Position numbers and translations under genes: made by a program
In this document: positions 1 through 6,146 of the stretch, in pieces
How positions within the stretch are numbered: position 1 is the first letter of the stretch
Layout of the letters: each line of letters starts with the position of its first letter
Assembly: GCA_910585285.1 (NCBI GenBank)
Contig: CAJUDL010000072.1
Span: 1 to 11,356 of the forward strand
Length of the DNA: 11,356 nucleotides
Direction of reading: 5' to 3'
Source of the DNA: an uncultured Muribaculaceae bacterium
GTDB lineage: Bacteria; Bacteroidota; Bacteroidia; Bacteroidales; Muribaculaceae
Notes under the pieces: generated by a model
Databases searched by the model: none
Seen by the model: the letters and a program-made list of their open reading frames with translations, nothing else
Told to the model about the DNA's origin: nothing

Positions 1-70
1 GTTCATCCAGCGAGGGTGGAAGAAGCAGATTCTGTTTTCTATTGTCGGATTTTATTGCTAACTTTGCCAT
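1..70 (-). CDS. Transposase N-terminus, IS1182-like (partial, runs off left edge)
   Basis: The reverse strand from position 70 reads ATG and stays open to the window edge, giving 23 residues that begin MAKLAIKSDNRKQN and continue LLLPPSLDE. The MAK-(I/L)-x-(F/I)-K opening followed a few residues later by a PPSLDEL-type motif is, from my knowledge of the family, typical of the N-terminus of IS1182-family (DDE) transposases in Bacteroidetes. The next upstream in-strand ATG (position 80) meets a stop after two codons, so position 70 is the best start. The catalytic domain and the other IS end lie outside the window. Whether the element is intact cannot be judged. The family call rests on a short stretch only. 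Confidence 0.62.
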   Translation of the reverse strand, partial: MAKLAIKSDNRKQNLLLPPSLDE

Positions 71-134
71 GTTATGCCATGATTATTAGTGATTTAGTTG
101 CAACTCGAATTTACAAAATATTTATGACATGACA

Positions 135-177
135 AAGGCTTTCAAGCTGAATTTCAGCGCGAAAGCCTTATTTTTTT
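135..177 (+). terminator. Rho-independent terminator, plus strand
   Basis: A two-tier hairpin: outer arms AAGGCTTTC (135-143) and GAAAGCCTT (161-169), inner arms GCTGA (146-150) and TCAGC (154-158), followed by A and seven T (171-177). The T-tract is present only in the plus direction. No plus-strand gene is seen to the left. It therefore either shields the transposase region or ends a transcript entering from outside the window or antisense to the transposase start. Confidence 0.75.
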
Positions 178-193
178 AGCCAGTTTAGACTAT

Positions 194-227
194 AAAAAGA
201 GACTGTCCAAACTTGTTAGACAGTCTC
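194..227 (-). terminator. Rho-independent terminator of mscL
   Basis: Perfect 9-bp stem GAGACTGTC (199-207) with GACAGTCTC (219-227) around an 11-nt loop. Read on the minus strand, the stem is followed directly by TTTTT (198-194). It sits about 120 bp downstream of the mscL stop codon in the right orientation to end that transcript. The same hairpin could also mark an insertion-sequence boundary, since the transposase lies just beyond it. Confidence 0.72.
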
Positions 228-286
228 GTTATAATCAATCACCCTCTTTGAGGGTTGCCGTAAAGACGATGGTTGTTACAAAGGAT

Positions 287-345
287 TGAGGCGTGCCACT
301 TCAACCTTTTCCCTTTTACCTTTTACTTTTAACCTTAAAGAAATT
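287..345 (+). repeat. Polypyrimidine intergenic repeat, degenerate half-copy next to mscL
   Basis: Starts with TGAGGCGTGCCA, continues as a pyrimidine-rich run of CCTTTT-like units and ends ACCTTAAAGAAATT exactly at the mscL stop codon (346). It aligns over its whole 59 nt with 7905-7962, which has the identical 12-nt core and ends ACCTTATCGAACTT (11 of 14 matching the end here). It is thus the right-hand end of the repeat family that forms the 282-bp element at 7681-7962. Function unknown. Confidence 0.6.
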
Positions 346-786
346 TTATTTCTTTTCTTGGTCTTTGAGAAGATCGCGAATCTCGGTGAGGAGTTTTTCT
401 TCAGCGGTGAGTTCAGGGGCGGGAGCAGGCGCTGCTTCTGCCTCTTTCTCTTTTTTCATGAATTTCATCACCACGCGGAGCGCAACGAAAATACTGAGAG
501 CGATGATCAGGAAATCAACGATGTTCTGGATGAAAAGACCATAGTTGATCGCAACTTCCTCCACCGCTGCCACACCATCGGCTGCGTCACGCCCCTCTGT
601 GATCACATACTTGAGATTCTTGTAACCGTCTCCACCGGTTACGAGCGACATCACAGGCATGATTATATCGTTCACCAAAGAGGAAACGATCTTACCGAAC
701 GCGCCACCGACGATAACACCGACAGCCATGTCTATTATGTTGCCCTTCATGGCAAACTCCTTAAAGTCGTGAATAAACTTTCCCAT
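346..786 (-). CDS. mscL: Large-conductance mechanosensitive channel MscL
   Basis: Homopentameric inner-membrane channel that opens under membrane tension and releases solutes during hypo-osmotic shock. The 146-residue product carries the family's N-terminal amphipathic helix (MGKFIHDFKEFAMKGN), a first membrane helix at about 17-45 containing AVGVIVGGAFGKIVSSLVND, a periplasmic loop at about 46-79, a second helix at about 80-106 (GLFIQNIVDFLIIALSIFVA), a basic KFMKKEK cluster after it, an Ala/Pro linker (118-124) and the conserved C-terminal helix LTEIRDLLK that forms the cytosolic bundle. Length and domain order are normal for the family. It is monocistronic: gapA diverges upstream, and a minus-strand terminator lies downstream at 194-227. 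A minus-strand TATTTTTG, like the -7 box of Bacteroidales promoters, lies at 843-850. Identification is secure. Confidence 0.97.
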   Translation of the reverse strand: MGKFIHDFKEFAMKGNIIDMAVGVIVGGAFGKIVSSLVNDIIMPVMSLVTGGDGYKNLKYVITEGRDAADGVAAVEEVAINYGLFIQNIVDFLIIALSIFVALRVVMKFMKKEKEAEAAPAPAPELTAEEKLLTEIRDLLKDQEKK

Positions 787-842
787 TTTAATTTAAATTT
801 GTATATTAATATTAAATATTCTTATTAATCAGTCTTTTAACT

Positions 843-850
843 CAAAAATA
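843..850 (-). promoter_or_regulatory. Candidate -7 box of mscL promoter
   Basis: The minus strand reads TATTTTTG, a full match to the TAnnTTTG -7 consensus of Bacteroidales vegetative promoters, 57 nt upstream of the mscL start codon. No good TTTG -33 box was found 19 nt further upstream, so the call is tentative. Confidence 0.35.
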
Positions 851-1006
851 TTGTTATAAGTACCGTAGGTTTGTTACATAATGGGGATATGAATGCAAAA
901 GATTGCAGACTTCCGTTACAAGTACAAATCCAAAGGTTAGACAACATTAAAGTGTCAAAGGTTCAAAAAAGTGTTAAAATACATCGCAAAAATGCGAATT
1001 TTTTGT

Positions 1007-1014
1007 TAATTTTG
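1007..1014 (+). promoter_or_regulatory. Candidate -7 box of gapA promoter
   Basis: TAATTTTG matches the TAnnTTTG consensus of Bacteroidales vegetative promoters. A transcript starting near 1020 would carry a leader of roughly 125 nt. No TTTG sits at the ideal -33 distance. A small hairpin TCGCA/TGCGA (984-997) followed by T-rich sequence overlaps the upstream part. Confidence 0.45.
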
Positions 1015-1031
1015 CAACTATAAATGGTGAA

Positions 1032-1051
1032 TTAGAGCGAGAGCGCTCTAA
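1032..1051 (+). promoter_or_regulatory. Hairpin in the gapA 5' leader
   Basis: Perfect 8-bp stem TTAGAGCG (1032-1039) with CGCTCTAA (1044-1051), closing an AGAG tetraloop, located just after the predicted gapA transcription start. It is not followed by a T-tract, so it is not a terminator. At the 5' end of a highly expressed transcript it could stabilise the mRNA; this is inference. Confidence 0.4.
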
Positions 1052-1147
1052 ATGAGGCAATTTTGAATAAGTTGCGGATTTATATACAGCTTAAGGTAAT
1101 AAATATAAAAACCAAATAAATTTACCCAAAATAAACAAAATTTAAAA

Positions 1148-2155
1148 ATGACAAAGATTGGTATCAACGGCTTTGGCCGTATCGGACGTTTCGTATTCCG
1201 TGCTTCCACCAAGAGAAGTGACATCGAGGTTGTTGCCATCAACGACCTTCTTCCTGTAGATTACATGGCATACATGTTGAAGTATGACACAATGCACGGT
1301 CGTTTCGACGGCACTGTAGATTACGATCTCGAGAAGAGCCTTCTCATCGTAAACGGCAAAGAGATCCGCGTTACAGCATGCCGCGACCCGAAAGAGATCA
1401 ACTGGGGTGCAGTTGAGGCTGAATACGTTGTTGAGTCAACAGGTCTTTTCCTCACAGAGGAGAAAGCTCAAGCTCACATCGAGGCTGGTGCAAAATATGT
1501 TGTAATGTCAGCTCCTTCAAAAGACGCAACTCCTATGTTCGTTGTAGGTGTTAACGAGAACACATACGCTGGTCAGAAGTTCGTTTCCAACGCTTCTTGC
1601 ACAACCAACTGTCTTGCTCCTATCGCCAAAGTTCTCCACGAGAAATTCGGCATCAAGGAAGGTCTTATGACAACCGTTCACTCTACAACAGCTACTCAGA
1701 AGACTGTTGACGGTCCTTCAATGAAAGACTGGCGTGGTGGTCGTGCCGCTTCAGGCAACATCATCCCCTCTTCAACAGGTGCTGCTAAGGCTGTAGGTAA
1801 AGTTATCCCCGAGCTCAACGGCAAGCTTACAGGTATCTCTATGCGTGTCCCCACTCTTGATGTTTCTGTAGTTGACCTTACAGTTAATCTTGAGAAACCC
1901 GCTACAAAAGAGGCTATCTGCGCTGCTATGAAAGAGGCTGCAGAGGGTGAGCTCAAAGGTGTTCTCGGTTACACAGAGGATGCTGTTGTAAGCTCTGACT
2001 TCCTCGGCTGCCCGCTCACTTCTATCTTCGATGCTAACGCCGGCGTTTACTTGACTGACAACTTCGTTAAAGTAATCTCCTGGTATGACAATGAGATCGG
2101 TTACTCTAACAAGGTTCTCGACCTCATCGCACACATGAAGAAAGTTAACGGTTAA
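1148..2155 (+). CDS. gapA: Glyceraldehyde-3-phosphate dehydrogenase, NAD-type
   Basis: Cytosolic glycolytic enzyme converting glyceraldehyde 3-phosphate, phosphate and NAD+ to 1,3-bisphosphoglycerate. The 335 residues match the family length. Visible landmarks are the Rossmann start KIGINGFGRIGR (residues 3-14), the dinucleotide-binding Asp33 in INDLLP, which points to NAD rather than NADP, the catalytic motif SNASCTTNC with Cys151, the partner His178 in TTVHSTT, GRAASGNIIPSSTGAAKA (198-215) and the C-terminal WYDNEIGYSNKV. Codon choice is strongly biased (GTT, GGT, GCT, CTT, AAC), as expected for one of the most highly expressed genes and unlike the neighbours. It stands alone, with a long leader upstream and a strong terminator 20 bp downstream. 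The first ATG fits the family N-terminus. Confidence 0.98.
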   Translation: MTKIGINGFGRIGRFVFRASTKRSDIEVVAINDLLPVDYMAYMLKYDTMHGRFDGTVDYDLEKSLLIVNGKEIRVTACRDPKEINWGAVEAEYVVESTGLFLTEEKAQAHIEAGAKYVVMSAPSKDATPMFVVGVNENTYAGQKFVSNASCTTNCLAPIAKVLHEKFGIKEGLMTTVHSTTATQKTVDGPSMKDWRGGRAASGNIIPSSTGAAKAVGKVIPELNGKLTGISMRVPTLDVSVVDLTVNLEKPATKEAICAAMKEAAEGELKGVLGYTEDAVVSSDFLGCPLTSIFDANAGVYLTDNFVKVISWYDNEIGYSNKVLDLIAHMKKVNG

Positions 2156-2175
2156 TAAGCGTTATCATACTAAAC

Positions 2176-2206
2176 AAAAAGAGCCGGAAAATTTCCGGCT
2201 CTTTTT
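2176..2206. terminator. Bidirectional terminator shared by gapA and the convergent ATPase/nuclease-like gene
   Basis: A perfect palindrome whose arms are AAAAAGAGCCGGAAA (2176-2190) and TTTCCGGCTCTTTTT (2192-2206). The A and T tracts at the two ends give a functional U-tract in either direction. It lies 20 bp after the gapA stop and 46 bp after the stop of the convergent minus-strand gene. Confidence 0.92.
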
Positions 2207-2252
2207 ATTTTATATTTTATTTCCACAGAAAACTACAGCATATCAAGATTTA

Positions 2253-3839
2253 TCAACATTCCTCAATGAGAAAATCATCGATATTACGTGTCTGGGTACT
2301 GAAGTTGACGGCAATCTTGATTATGCGTTTACCTGAATGCAGATATTTCAGGGCATAGCCTCGCTCATTGATTTGGCTCATTGCAACAAGAGCAGTCTTA
2401 TTGACTTTATACTCGAAAATGTAGACATACTGGTCAGTCTCTGCCATCATATCTATGCTCCCGCGTGGAGTATGGTCCTCAATGCGTGTATTCATACCCA
2501 TTAATTTTGAAATACAGTATATTACATCGCGAAACGATTTCTCAATCCGTTTAGTATCAAAGAAATCATACTGAGCCTCATCGAAGAACTGTATGAGGAA
2601 ATTAATGAAAGCCTCTGGTCTGCCCAAAATAAGAGATGCCTGCAGTTCGCTAACAGATCTGGCTACGGTGTCGTCTCCGTTCTCTGAGGAGAGTCCTATA
2701 TAGTAAGGGAGAATGCCCTGATAGATCCCTTCTGCCACTTCCTGGTTAGGTATGCCGACAATAAATCTTGACAATTGAGGATCATACTTTTTAATTGTCA
2801 GATATCCTGTTTGGAGCAGGAAGCCTGTCAGGCTGTCGGAACGCACCACATCAAGACTTTCAAGTTGCCGCGGTGTGATAAACGAGTCGGCAAGCTGTTC
2901 AGGACTGATACGCGACGTGGCTATACGTTGCATTAAAGATGAAGGGGTGCCGGATGTATACCAGAAGGAGCCCAACCGACGGCTCTCAAACGCGTTCATC
3001 AGGCTGAATGGATTATAAATATTCTCCCCCTCTTCAGCAAAATGATAACCATCATAACGTTTTTTCAACTCATGCAGCAGTTTGTCCTCAGGGATATCTT
3101 TGTGTTGACTCCATTCTCTGACAGACGGCAAAAAATATTTTGTCAGCTCAGTTTCCGTAATGCCACATATTGATGCATACTTATCGGAGTATGTTATGTC
3201 ACTGATGTTATTCAGCCCGCTGAACACATTGATCTGACCGATATGACCTACTCCCGTCAAAAGCACGAAACGAATATTTGCATCATTTGCCTTCATCGCT
3301 CCATAGAAGGCACGTAAAAGCGAGCGGTTCTGTTCTTCAAGTTCTTTGTTCCCTATACCATCCAAAACAGGTTTGTCGTATTCGTCAATTAATATTACCA
3401 CACGTTTACCGGTGGCACTATATGCTTGTCGGATGACGTTGTCAAACCTATTGGACGGTGACATTCGCACGCCTGAAATGCCATATAAATTTTCCCACTC
3501 ACTGAGAACTGTATCGAGTTTCTCTCCAAGCATCCCATCTGAATCATATGACATCGACATGAAATCAAGATGCAAAACAGGGTATGTCTCCCATGGTTCG
3601 GGAAGCAGTTGATCCACTGCCAGATCTTTGAACAGATCCCTATTACCAAGAAAAAACTCTTCGAGTGTAGAAATCAACAGACTCTTGCCAAACCGTCTCG
3701 GTCTGCTGAGAAAATAATACGAACCTTTGAGCAAGTCAGGGATGAAGCCGGTCTTATCTACGTATAATTTACCGGCTTTCCTTATTTTTGCGAACGATGA
3801 TTCGCCCAGCGGGTATGTCACTTGTCCGCTCATGGTCAT
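2253..3839 (-). CDS. AAA-ATPase-like / PD-(D/E)XK nuclease-superfamily protein (DUF1703 type)
   Basis: A 528-residue protein of the large Bacteroidales family that couples an AAA-ATPase-like domain to a C-terminal PD-(D/E)XK domain. The N-terminal part has YPLGESSFAKIRKAGKLYVDKT (8-29, given here as a motif region), a Walker A-like RPRRFGKSLL (46-55), a Walker B-like VVILIDEYDKPVL (147-159, Asp152-Glu153) and a sensor-like LLTGVGHIGQINVFSGL (193-209). The C-terminal nuclease fold shows Asp463 in RGSIDMM, Glu476 and Lys478 in IFEYKVN, and Gln489 in SQINERGYA, so the nuclease-type residues are present. The biological role of the family is not established; mobile-element and defence links have been suggested. 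It is monocistronic, with a promoter candidate 20-50 bp upstream and a shared terminator downstream. A second start at Met3 is possible. Confidence 0.88.
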   Translation of the reverse strand: MTMSGQVTYPLGESSFAKIRKAGKLYVDKTGFIPDLLKGSYYFLSRPRRFGKSLLISTLEEFFLGNRDLFKDLAVDQLLPEPWETYPVLHLDFMSMSYDSDGMLGEKLDTVLSEWENLYGISGVRMSPSNRFDNVIRQAYSATGKRVVILIDEYDKPVLDGIGNKELEEQNRSLLRAFYGAMKANDANIRFVLLTGVGHIGQINVFSGLNNISDITYSDKYASICGITETELTKYFLPSVREWSQHKDIPEDKLLHELKKRYDGYHFAEEGENIYNPFSLMNAFESRRLGSFWYTSGTPSSLMQRIATSRISPEQLADSFITPRQLESLDVVRSDSLTGFLLQTGYLTIKKYDPQLSRFIVGIPNQEVAEGIYQGILPYYIGLSSENGDDTVARSVSELQASLILGRPEAFINFLIQFFDEAQYDFFDTKRIEKSFRDVIYCISKLMGMNTRIEDHTPRGSIDMMAETDQYVYIFEYKVNKTALVAMSQINERGYALKYLHSGKRIIKIAVNFSTQTRNIDDFLIEEC

Positions 3840-3858
3840 AATGCTTTACAATTTTAAA

Positions 3859-3889
3859 CAAAGATAAGACAAATAATTTTAAAAGTAAA
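3859..3889 (-). promoter_or_regulatory. Promoter of the ATPase/nuclease-like gene
   Basis: On the minus strand TTTA (3889-3886), exactly 19 nt, then TATCTTTG (3866-3859): a full match to the TAnnTTTG -7 box and a 3-of-4 match to the -33 TTTG of Bacteroidales promoters at ideal spacing. The start codon at 3839 would follow after a very short leader of about 10-15 nt. Confidence 0.6.
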
Positions 3890-3906
3890 AAAGATATAAA
3901 AATAAT

Positions 3907-3937
3907 TTTATATAGTGGCAAGTTTTATGTTACTTTG
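3907..3937 (+). promoter_or_regulatory. Candidate promoter of the GH53 gene
   Basis: TTTA (3907-3910), 19 nt, then TTACTTTG (3930-3937), one mismatch in each Bacteroidales promoter box at the ideal spacing. It is divergent to, and only 17 bp from, the promoter of the ATPase/nuclease-like gene. Transcription would start near 3944, so the leader would consist almost entirely of the hairpin repeat motif at 3942-3977. Confidence 0.5.
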
Positions 3938-3941
3938 TATT

Positions 3942-3977
3942 AAGTTTATTTGCGCAATGCGCAGTTTATAAGTTTAT
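3942..3977 (+). repeat. Partial copy of the palindromic intergenic repeat, as GH53 leader
   Basis: Thirty-six nucleotides matching, with one mismatch, the reverse strand of 7003-7038: AAGTTTATTTGCGC, then ATGCGCAG (after one variable base), then TTTATAAGTTTAT. The GCGC-based centre can form a hairpin (TGCG/CGCA). It ends four bases before the GH53 start codon and has the same orientation relative to its downstream gene as the two full copies in the sigma operon. Confidence 0.7.
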
Positions 3978-3981
3978 AACC

Positions 3982-5022
3982 ATGAAGAAATTCGGAGTAA
4001 GAGCCTGTGCTTTGGCTCTTATTGCAACAGCTGCTTTCTCAGCTGCTGCCAAAAACAACGAGCCTTTCTGGCTCGGAGGTGACATTTCCGGAATGACTGC
4101 CGACGAGGCACGCGGCAGATTCGTGATGAACCGCGACAGCGTTCGCGTGGAAACCACCCAACTAATGAAAGATTACGGAATGAATGCCACGCGTCTTCGC
4201 GTGTGGGTAAATCCCAAAGATGGTTTCTGCTCCCCCGAAGATGTGCTGAAGATGGCAAAACGTTCGCAGGATTTAGGTATGCCTGTGATGATTGATTTCC
4301 ATTATTCCGACTGGTGGGCAGATCCCGGCAAGCAGAATCCTCCCAAAGAATGGCTTGGGATGACTCTCGAACAGACTGAAAAGGCTCTTGCGGACCATAC
4401 CCGGAAGACTCTTGAACTCCTTAAAAAGAACGGCATAGACGTGAAATGGGTGCAGGTTGGTAACGAAACAACCCACGGTTTCCTGTGGCCTATGGGTCGT
4501 TTTGAGGAAAATCCTGAGAATTATGCCGCGTTGACAAAGGCTGGCGTGAAGGCGGTGCGCGAGGTTTATCCCGATGCCGAAGTCATCATACATCTTGACA
4601 ACGGATTTGATCAAAAGCTCTATGATCGCGTGTTTGATTCATTAAAAGCAAACGGCGTGGAATGGGATACAATAGGAATGAGCGTTTATCCTTACTGGGC
4701 AATGGAAGCCGGACTGGAGAAGAGCGACATCATGACCTTAGTAGATACAATCGCCAACATTCGCCATCTCAAAAAGAAATATGGCACAGATGTGATGATT
4801 GTTGAAACGGGTGTCGACGGTCGCAATCCTGAATCCGGAAAGGAATTCATCTCAGCTTTGATCAAGGCTTCCAAAGACTTTACCGACGGAGCTTGCACCG
4901 GAGTGTTTTACTGGGCACCCGAATGGAACGCTGAAGATGACTATCGTCTCGGAGCATTTTCCCGCAACATGCCTACCATCATAATGGACGCCTTTAGGGA
5001 AGCCGCTTCGTCTGCTCGTTAA
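3982..5022 (+). CDS. Secreted endo-beta-1,4-galactanase, glycoside hydrolase family 53
   Basis: Predicted to cleave beta-1,4-galactan (arabinogalactan type I side chains of pectin) internally, releasing galacto-oligosaccharides. The 346 residues comprise a signal peptide (MKK, hydrophobic ACALALIATAAFSAAA, likely cut after Ala23, no lipobox) and a single GH53 TIM barrel. Family signatures are GGDISGMT near the start, ATRLRVWVNP (69-78), the substrate-cleft motif DFHYSDWWADPGKQ (105-118), the acid/base Glu162 in QVGNET and the nucleophile Glu275 in IVETGVDG, with FYWAPEW (309-315) near the end. Both catalytic Glu are present and length is normal for a one-domain enzyme, so it should be active and periplasmic. 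No susCD pair is visible in the window. Its last 29 bp overlap the convergent DUF4252 lipoprotein gene. Confidence 0.94.
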   Translation: MKKFGVRACALALIATAAFSAAAKNNEPFWLGGDISGMTADEARGRFVMNRDSVRVETTQLMKDYGMNATRLRVWVNPKDGFCSPEDVLKMAKRSQDLGMPVMIDFHYSDWWADPGKQNPPKEWLGMTLEQTEKALADHTRKTLELLKKNGIDVKWVQVGNETTHGFLWPMGRFEENPENYAALTKAGVKAVREVYPDAEVIIHLDNGFDQKLYDRVFDSLKANGVEWDTIGMSVYPYWAMEAGLEKSDIMTLVDTIANIRHLKKKYGTDVMIVETGVDGRNPESGKEFISALIKASKDFTDGACTGVFYWAPEWNAEDDYRLGAFSRNMPTIIMDAFREAASSAR

Positions 5023-5473
5023 GTAATGAGCTGATATCGAAAGTGCCTTTGGCGCGGATAACGCTTAGGTCTCCCGGCTCATCAGCGACAATCATGATGT
5101 CTTTGAGTTTGTTTCTCCTTTCATCCACGCGACCATAGATGAATGTAGCTTCCTTTCCCTCATGCACTTCCAGAATAAGCTCACTGCGGTCGCTGTCGAT
5201 GGCATCTTTCACACAACTCATCACTTCCTTTCTTCCACGGTTTCCTTCGCAGTCGACAATGGTCATGCTTTTGAAACCCTTCAGTATTTTTCCGGCATCC
5301 TTGTCGCCCATTGAGGCAATAGGACCGAGCATCCATCCTACACCCTGCGGGATGTGCAGCACATCGATATTATCGTAATCATCAAGGACTGAGAATTCTC
5401 TCGAGCTTCCGCAAGAAGCGCACGCCATCATCCACAATAAGGATATGAGGACTGTGTATACACCGGTTTTCAT
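4994..5473 (-). CDS. DUF4252-family lipoprotein
   Basis: Last gene of the leftward sigma operon, 159 residues from the start chosen here. The ATG at 5473 follows TAAGGAT, where TAA is the stop of the upstream gene and AGGA a plausible ribosome site, and it begins a lipoprotein signal: MKTG, hydrophobic VYTVLISLLWMMA, then CASC with Cys21 (or Cys18) as acylation site, followed by GSSRE. A start at 5524 would add 17 residues, hide the signal and overlap the upstream gene, so I reject it. The mature part has the DUF4252 pattern: FIYGRVDE, then LKDIMIVADEP and the closing GTFDISSLL. It resembles the neighbouring protein most in this C-terminal half. The function of DUF4252 is unknown. The 3' end overlaps the GH53 gene by 29 bp. 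Confidence 0.82.
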   Translation of the reverse strand: MKTGVYTVLISLLWMMACASCGSSREFSVLDDYDNIDVLHIPQGVGWMLGPIASMGDKDAGKILKGFKSMTIVDCEGNRGRKEVMSCVKDAIDSDRSELILEVHEGKEATFIYGRVDERRNKLKDIMIVADEPGDLSVIRAKGTFDISSLLNEQTKRLP

Positions 5474-5477
5474 ATCC

Positions 5478-5954
5478 TTATTTCTTATATTGGTTTGTAA
5501 GCGCCTGAACATCGATCTCTCCACGGATGTAGACTATCGTATATTCATTGGGCTCGCTGGCTTCGATAAGGATATCACGCATCACATTCCCGCTTAATAT
5601 CTTACCGGCATAGATGTTAACATCATCCCCGCCATCCTGCGCGTTGAGGAATAACTCCATATTAAGTTTTTTCATTTTCTCGGCAGCATCCTTCTTGACA
5701 ATAGCTATTGCTTCCGGAGTAGTTGCACTCACAATCTCCATCCCTTCAGGATTTTTTACGCATTTCTGGATATCCTTCATTTCGGAATCATCCCCCATCA
5801 TCGAGAGTCCGAGACGCATCGCCGCCTTGGAGATATACACGGTTGAAATATCCTTGTTGTCGGGATAGTTATTGAATACCCGGCTCTGAGACATCGCTGT
5901 CAGCGATATCGATAATGCCATTATGGCACAAACCATAAGTCTTAAAGCTTTCAT
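5478..5954 (-). CDS. Exported DUF4252-family protein
   Basis: A 158-residue protein with a type I signal peptide (MKALRLMVCAIMALSISL, probable cut at AMS/QS, residues 22/23), hence periplasmic or secreted. The mature part shows the DUF4252 pattern, including VYISKAAMRLGLSMM, MEIVSA, VNIYAGKI, DILIEASEPNEYTIVYIRG and EIDVQALTNQYKK. It is paralogous to the next gene, which starts 4 nt beyond its stop, but is not itself a lipoprotein. DUF4252 proteins are commonly encoded beside ECF sigma and anti-sigma genes in Bacteroidetes; their biochemical role is not known. The 186-bp gap upstream is filled by an intergenic repeat copy, so expression from the sigma promoter would have to read through it. 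Confidence 0.86.
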   Translation of the reverse strand: MKALRLMVCAIMALSISLTAMSQSRVFNNYPDNKDISTVYISKAAMRLGLSMMGDDSEMKDIQKCVKNPEGMEIVSATTPEAIAIVKKDAAEKMKKLNMELFLNAQDGGDDVNIYAGKILSGNVMRDILIEASEPNEYTIVYIRGEIDVQALTNQYKK

Positions 5955-5967
5955 AATATTTTATTTA

Positions 5968-6146
5968 ATTTAAGTTTCGTAAACTTCAACTTAAAGTTTA
6001 AGAGTTTATAAGTTTAAATGTTTATCTGATGAAAATAGGGATGATGTCTTTATTTACTTCGTCTCAGACAAATAAACTTATAAACTGCGCTTTGCGCGAT
6101 TAAACTTATAAACTTCAACTTTTCGCTTGCGAAAGTTGAATTATTT
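5968..6146 (-). repeat. Palindromic intergenic repeat, full copy A
   Basis: Fills the gap between the stop of the anti-sigma-like gene and the start of the DUF4252 gene. The left arm (5968-6018) matches 6890-6940 at 49 of 51 positions; the right arm (6071-6146) matches 7002-7077 at 71 of 76. Only the 52-nt centre differs. On the minus strand the element opens with a hairpin TTCAACTTTCGC-AA-GCGAAAAGTTGAA, then a GCGC/GCGC hairpin between GTTTATAAGTTTA units, and closes with an imperfect inverted copy of the start. Its right end includes the preceding gene's stop codon. Confidence 0.85.

Larger units (their letters stand above)
787..1147. other. AT-rich divergent intergenic region between mscL and gapA
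   Basis: This 361-bp stretch has no credible ORF. It holds the leftward mscL promoter candidate (-7 box at 843-850, minus) and the rightward gapA promoter candidate (-7 box at 1007-1014), with the long structured gapA leader filling roughly 1020-1147. The section from about 860 to 980 shows nothing I can name. Two four-codon-or-shorter upstream reading frames (ATG at 1024 and 1052) exist in the leader but have no supporting signals. Confidence 0.6.

Noticed and set aside
1..132. Plus-strand frame open from the window edge to TGA at 130-132, close to the 135-177 terminator
   Set aside because: The position before a terminator is suggestive, but the opposite strand encodes a recognisable transposase N-terminus and the plus-strand peptide has no recognisable features.
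286..828. Long plus-strand ORF of 180 codons opposite mscL
   Set aside because: It is antisense to a textbook MscL gene, its Phe/His-rich product is unlike any protein, and it spans the 3' repeat. Treated as a shadow frame.
1024..1066. Two tiny upstream ORFs in the gapA leader (M-V-N and M-R-Q-F)
   Set aside because: No ribosome site or leader-peptide logic; short ORFs of this size are expected by chance.
5474..5524. Upstream start giving a 176-residue version of the DUF4252 lipoprotein
   Set aside because: The extra 17 residues are charged, mask the lipoprotein signal and overlap the preceding gene; the ATG at 5473 has a better ribosome site and a proper signal peptide.
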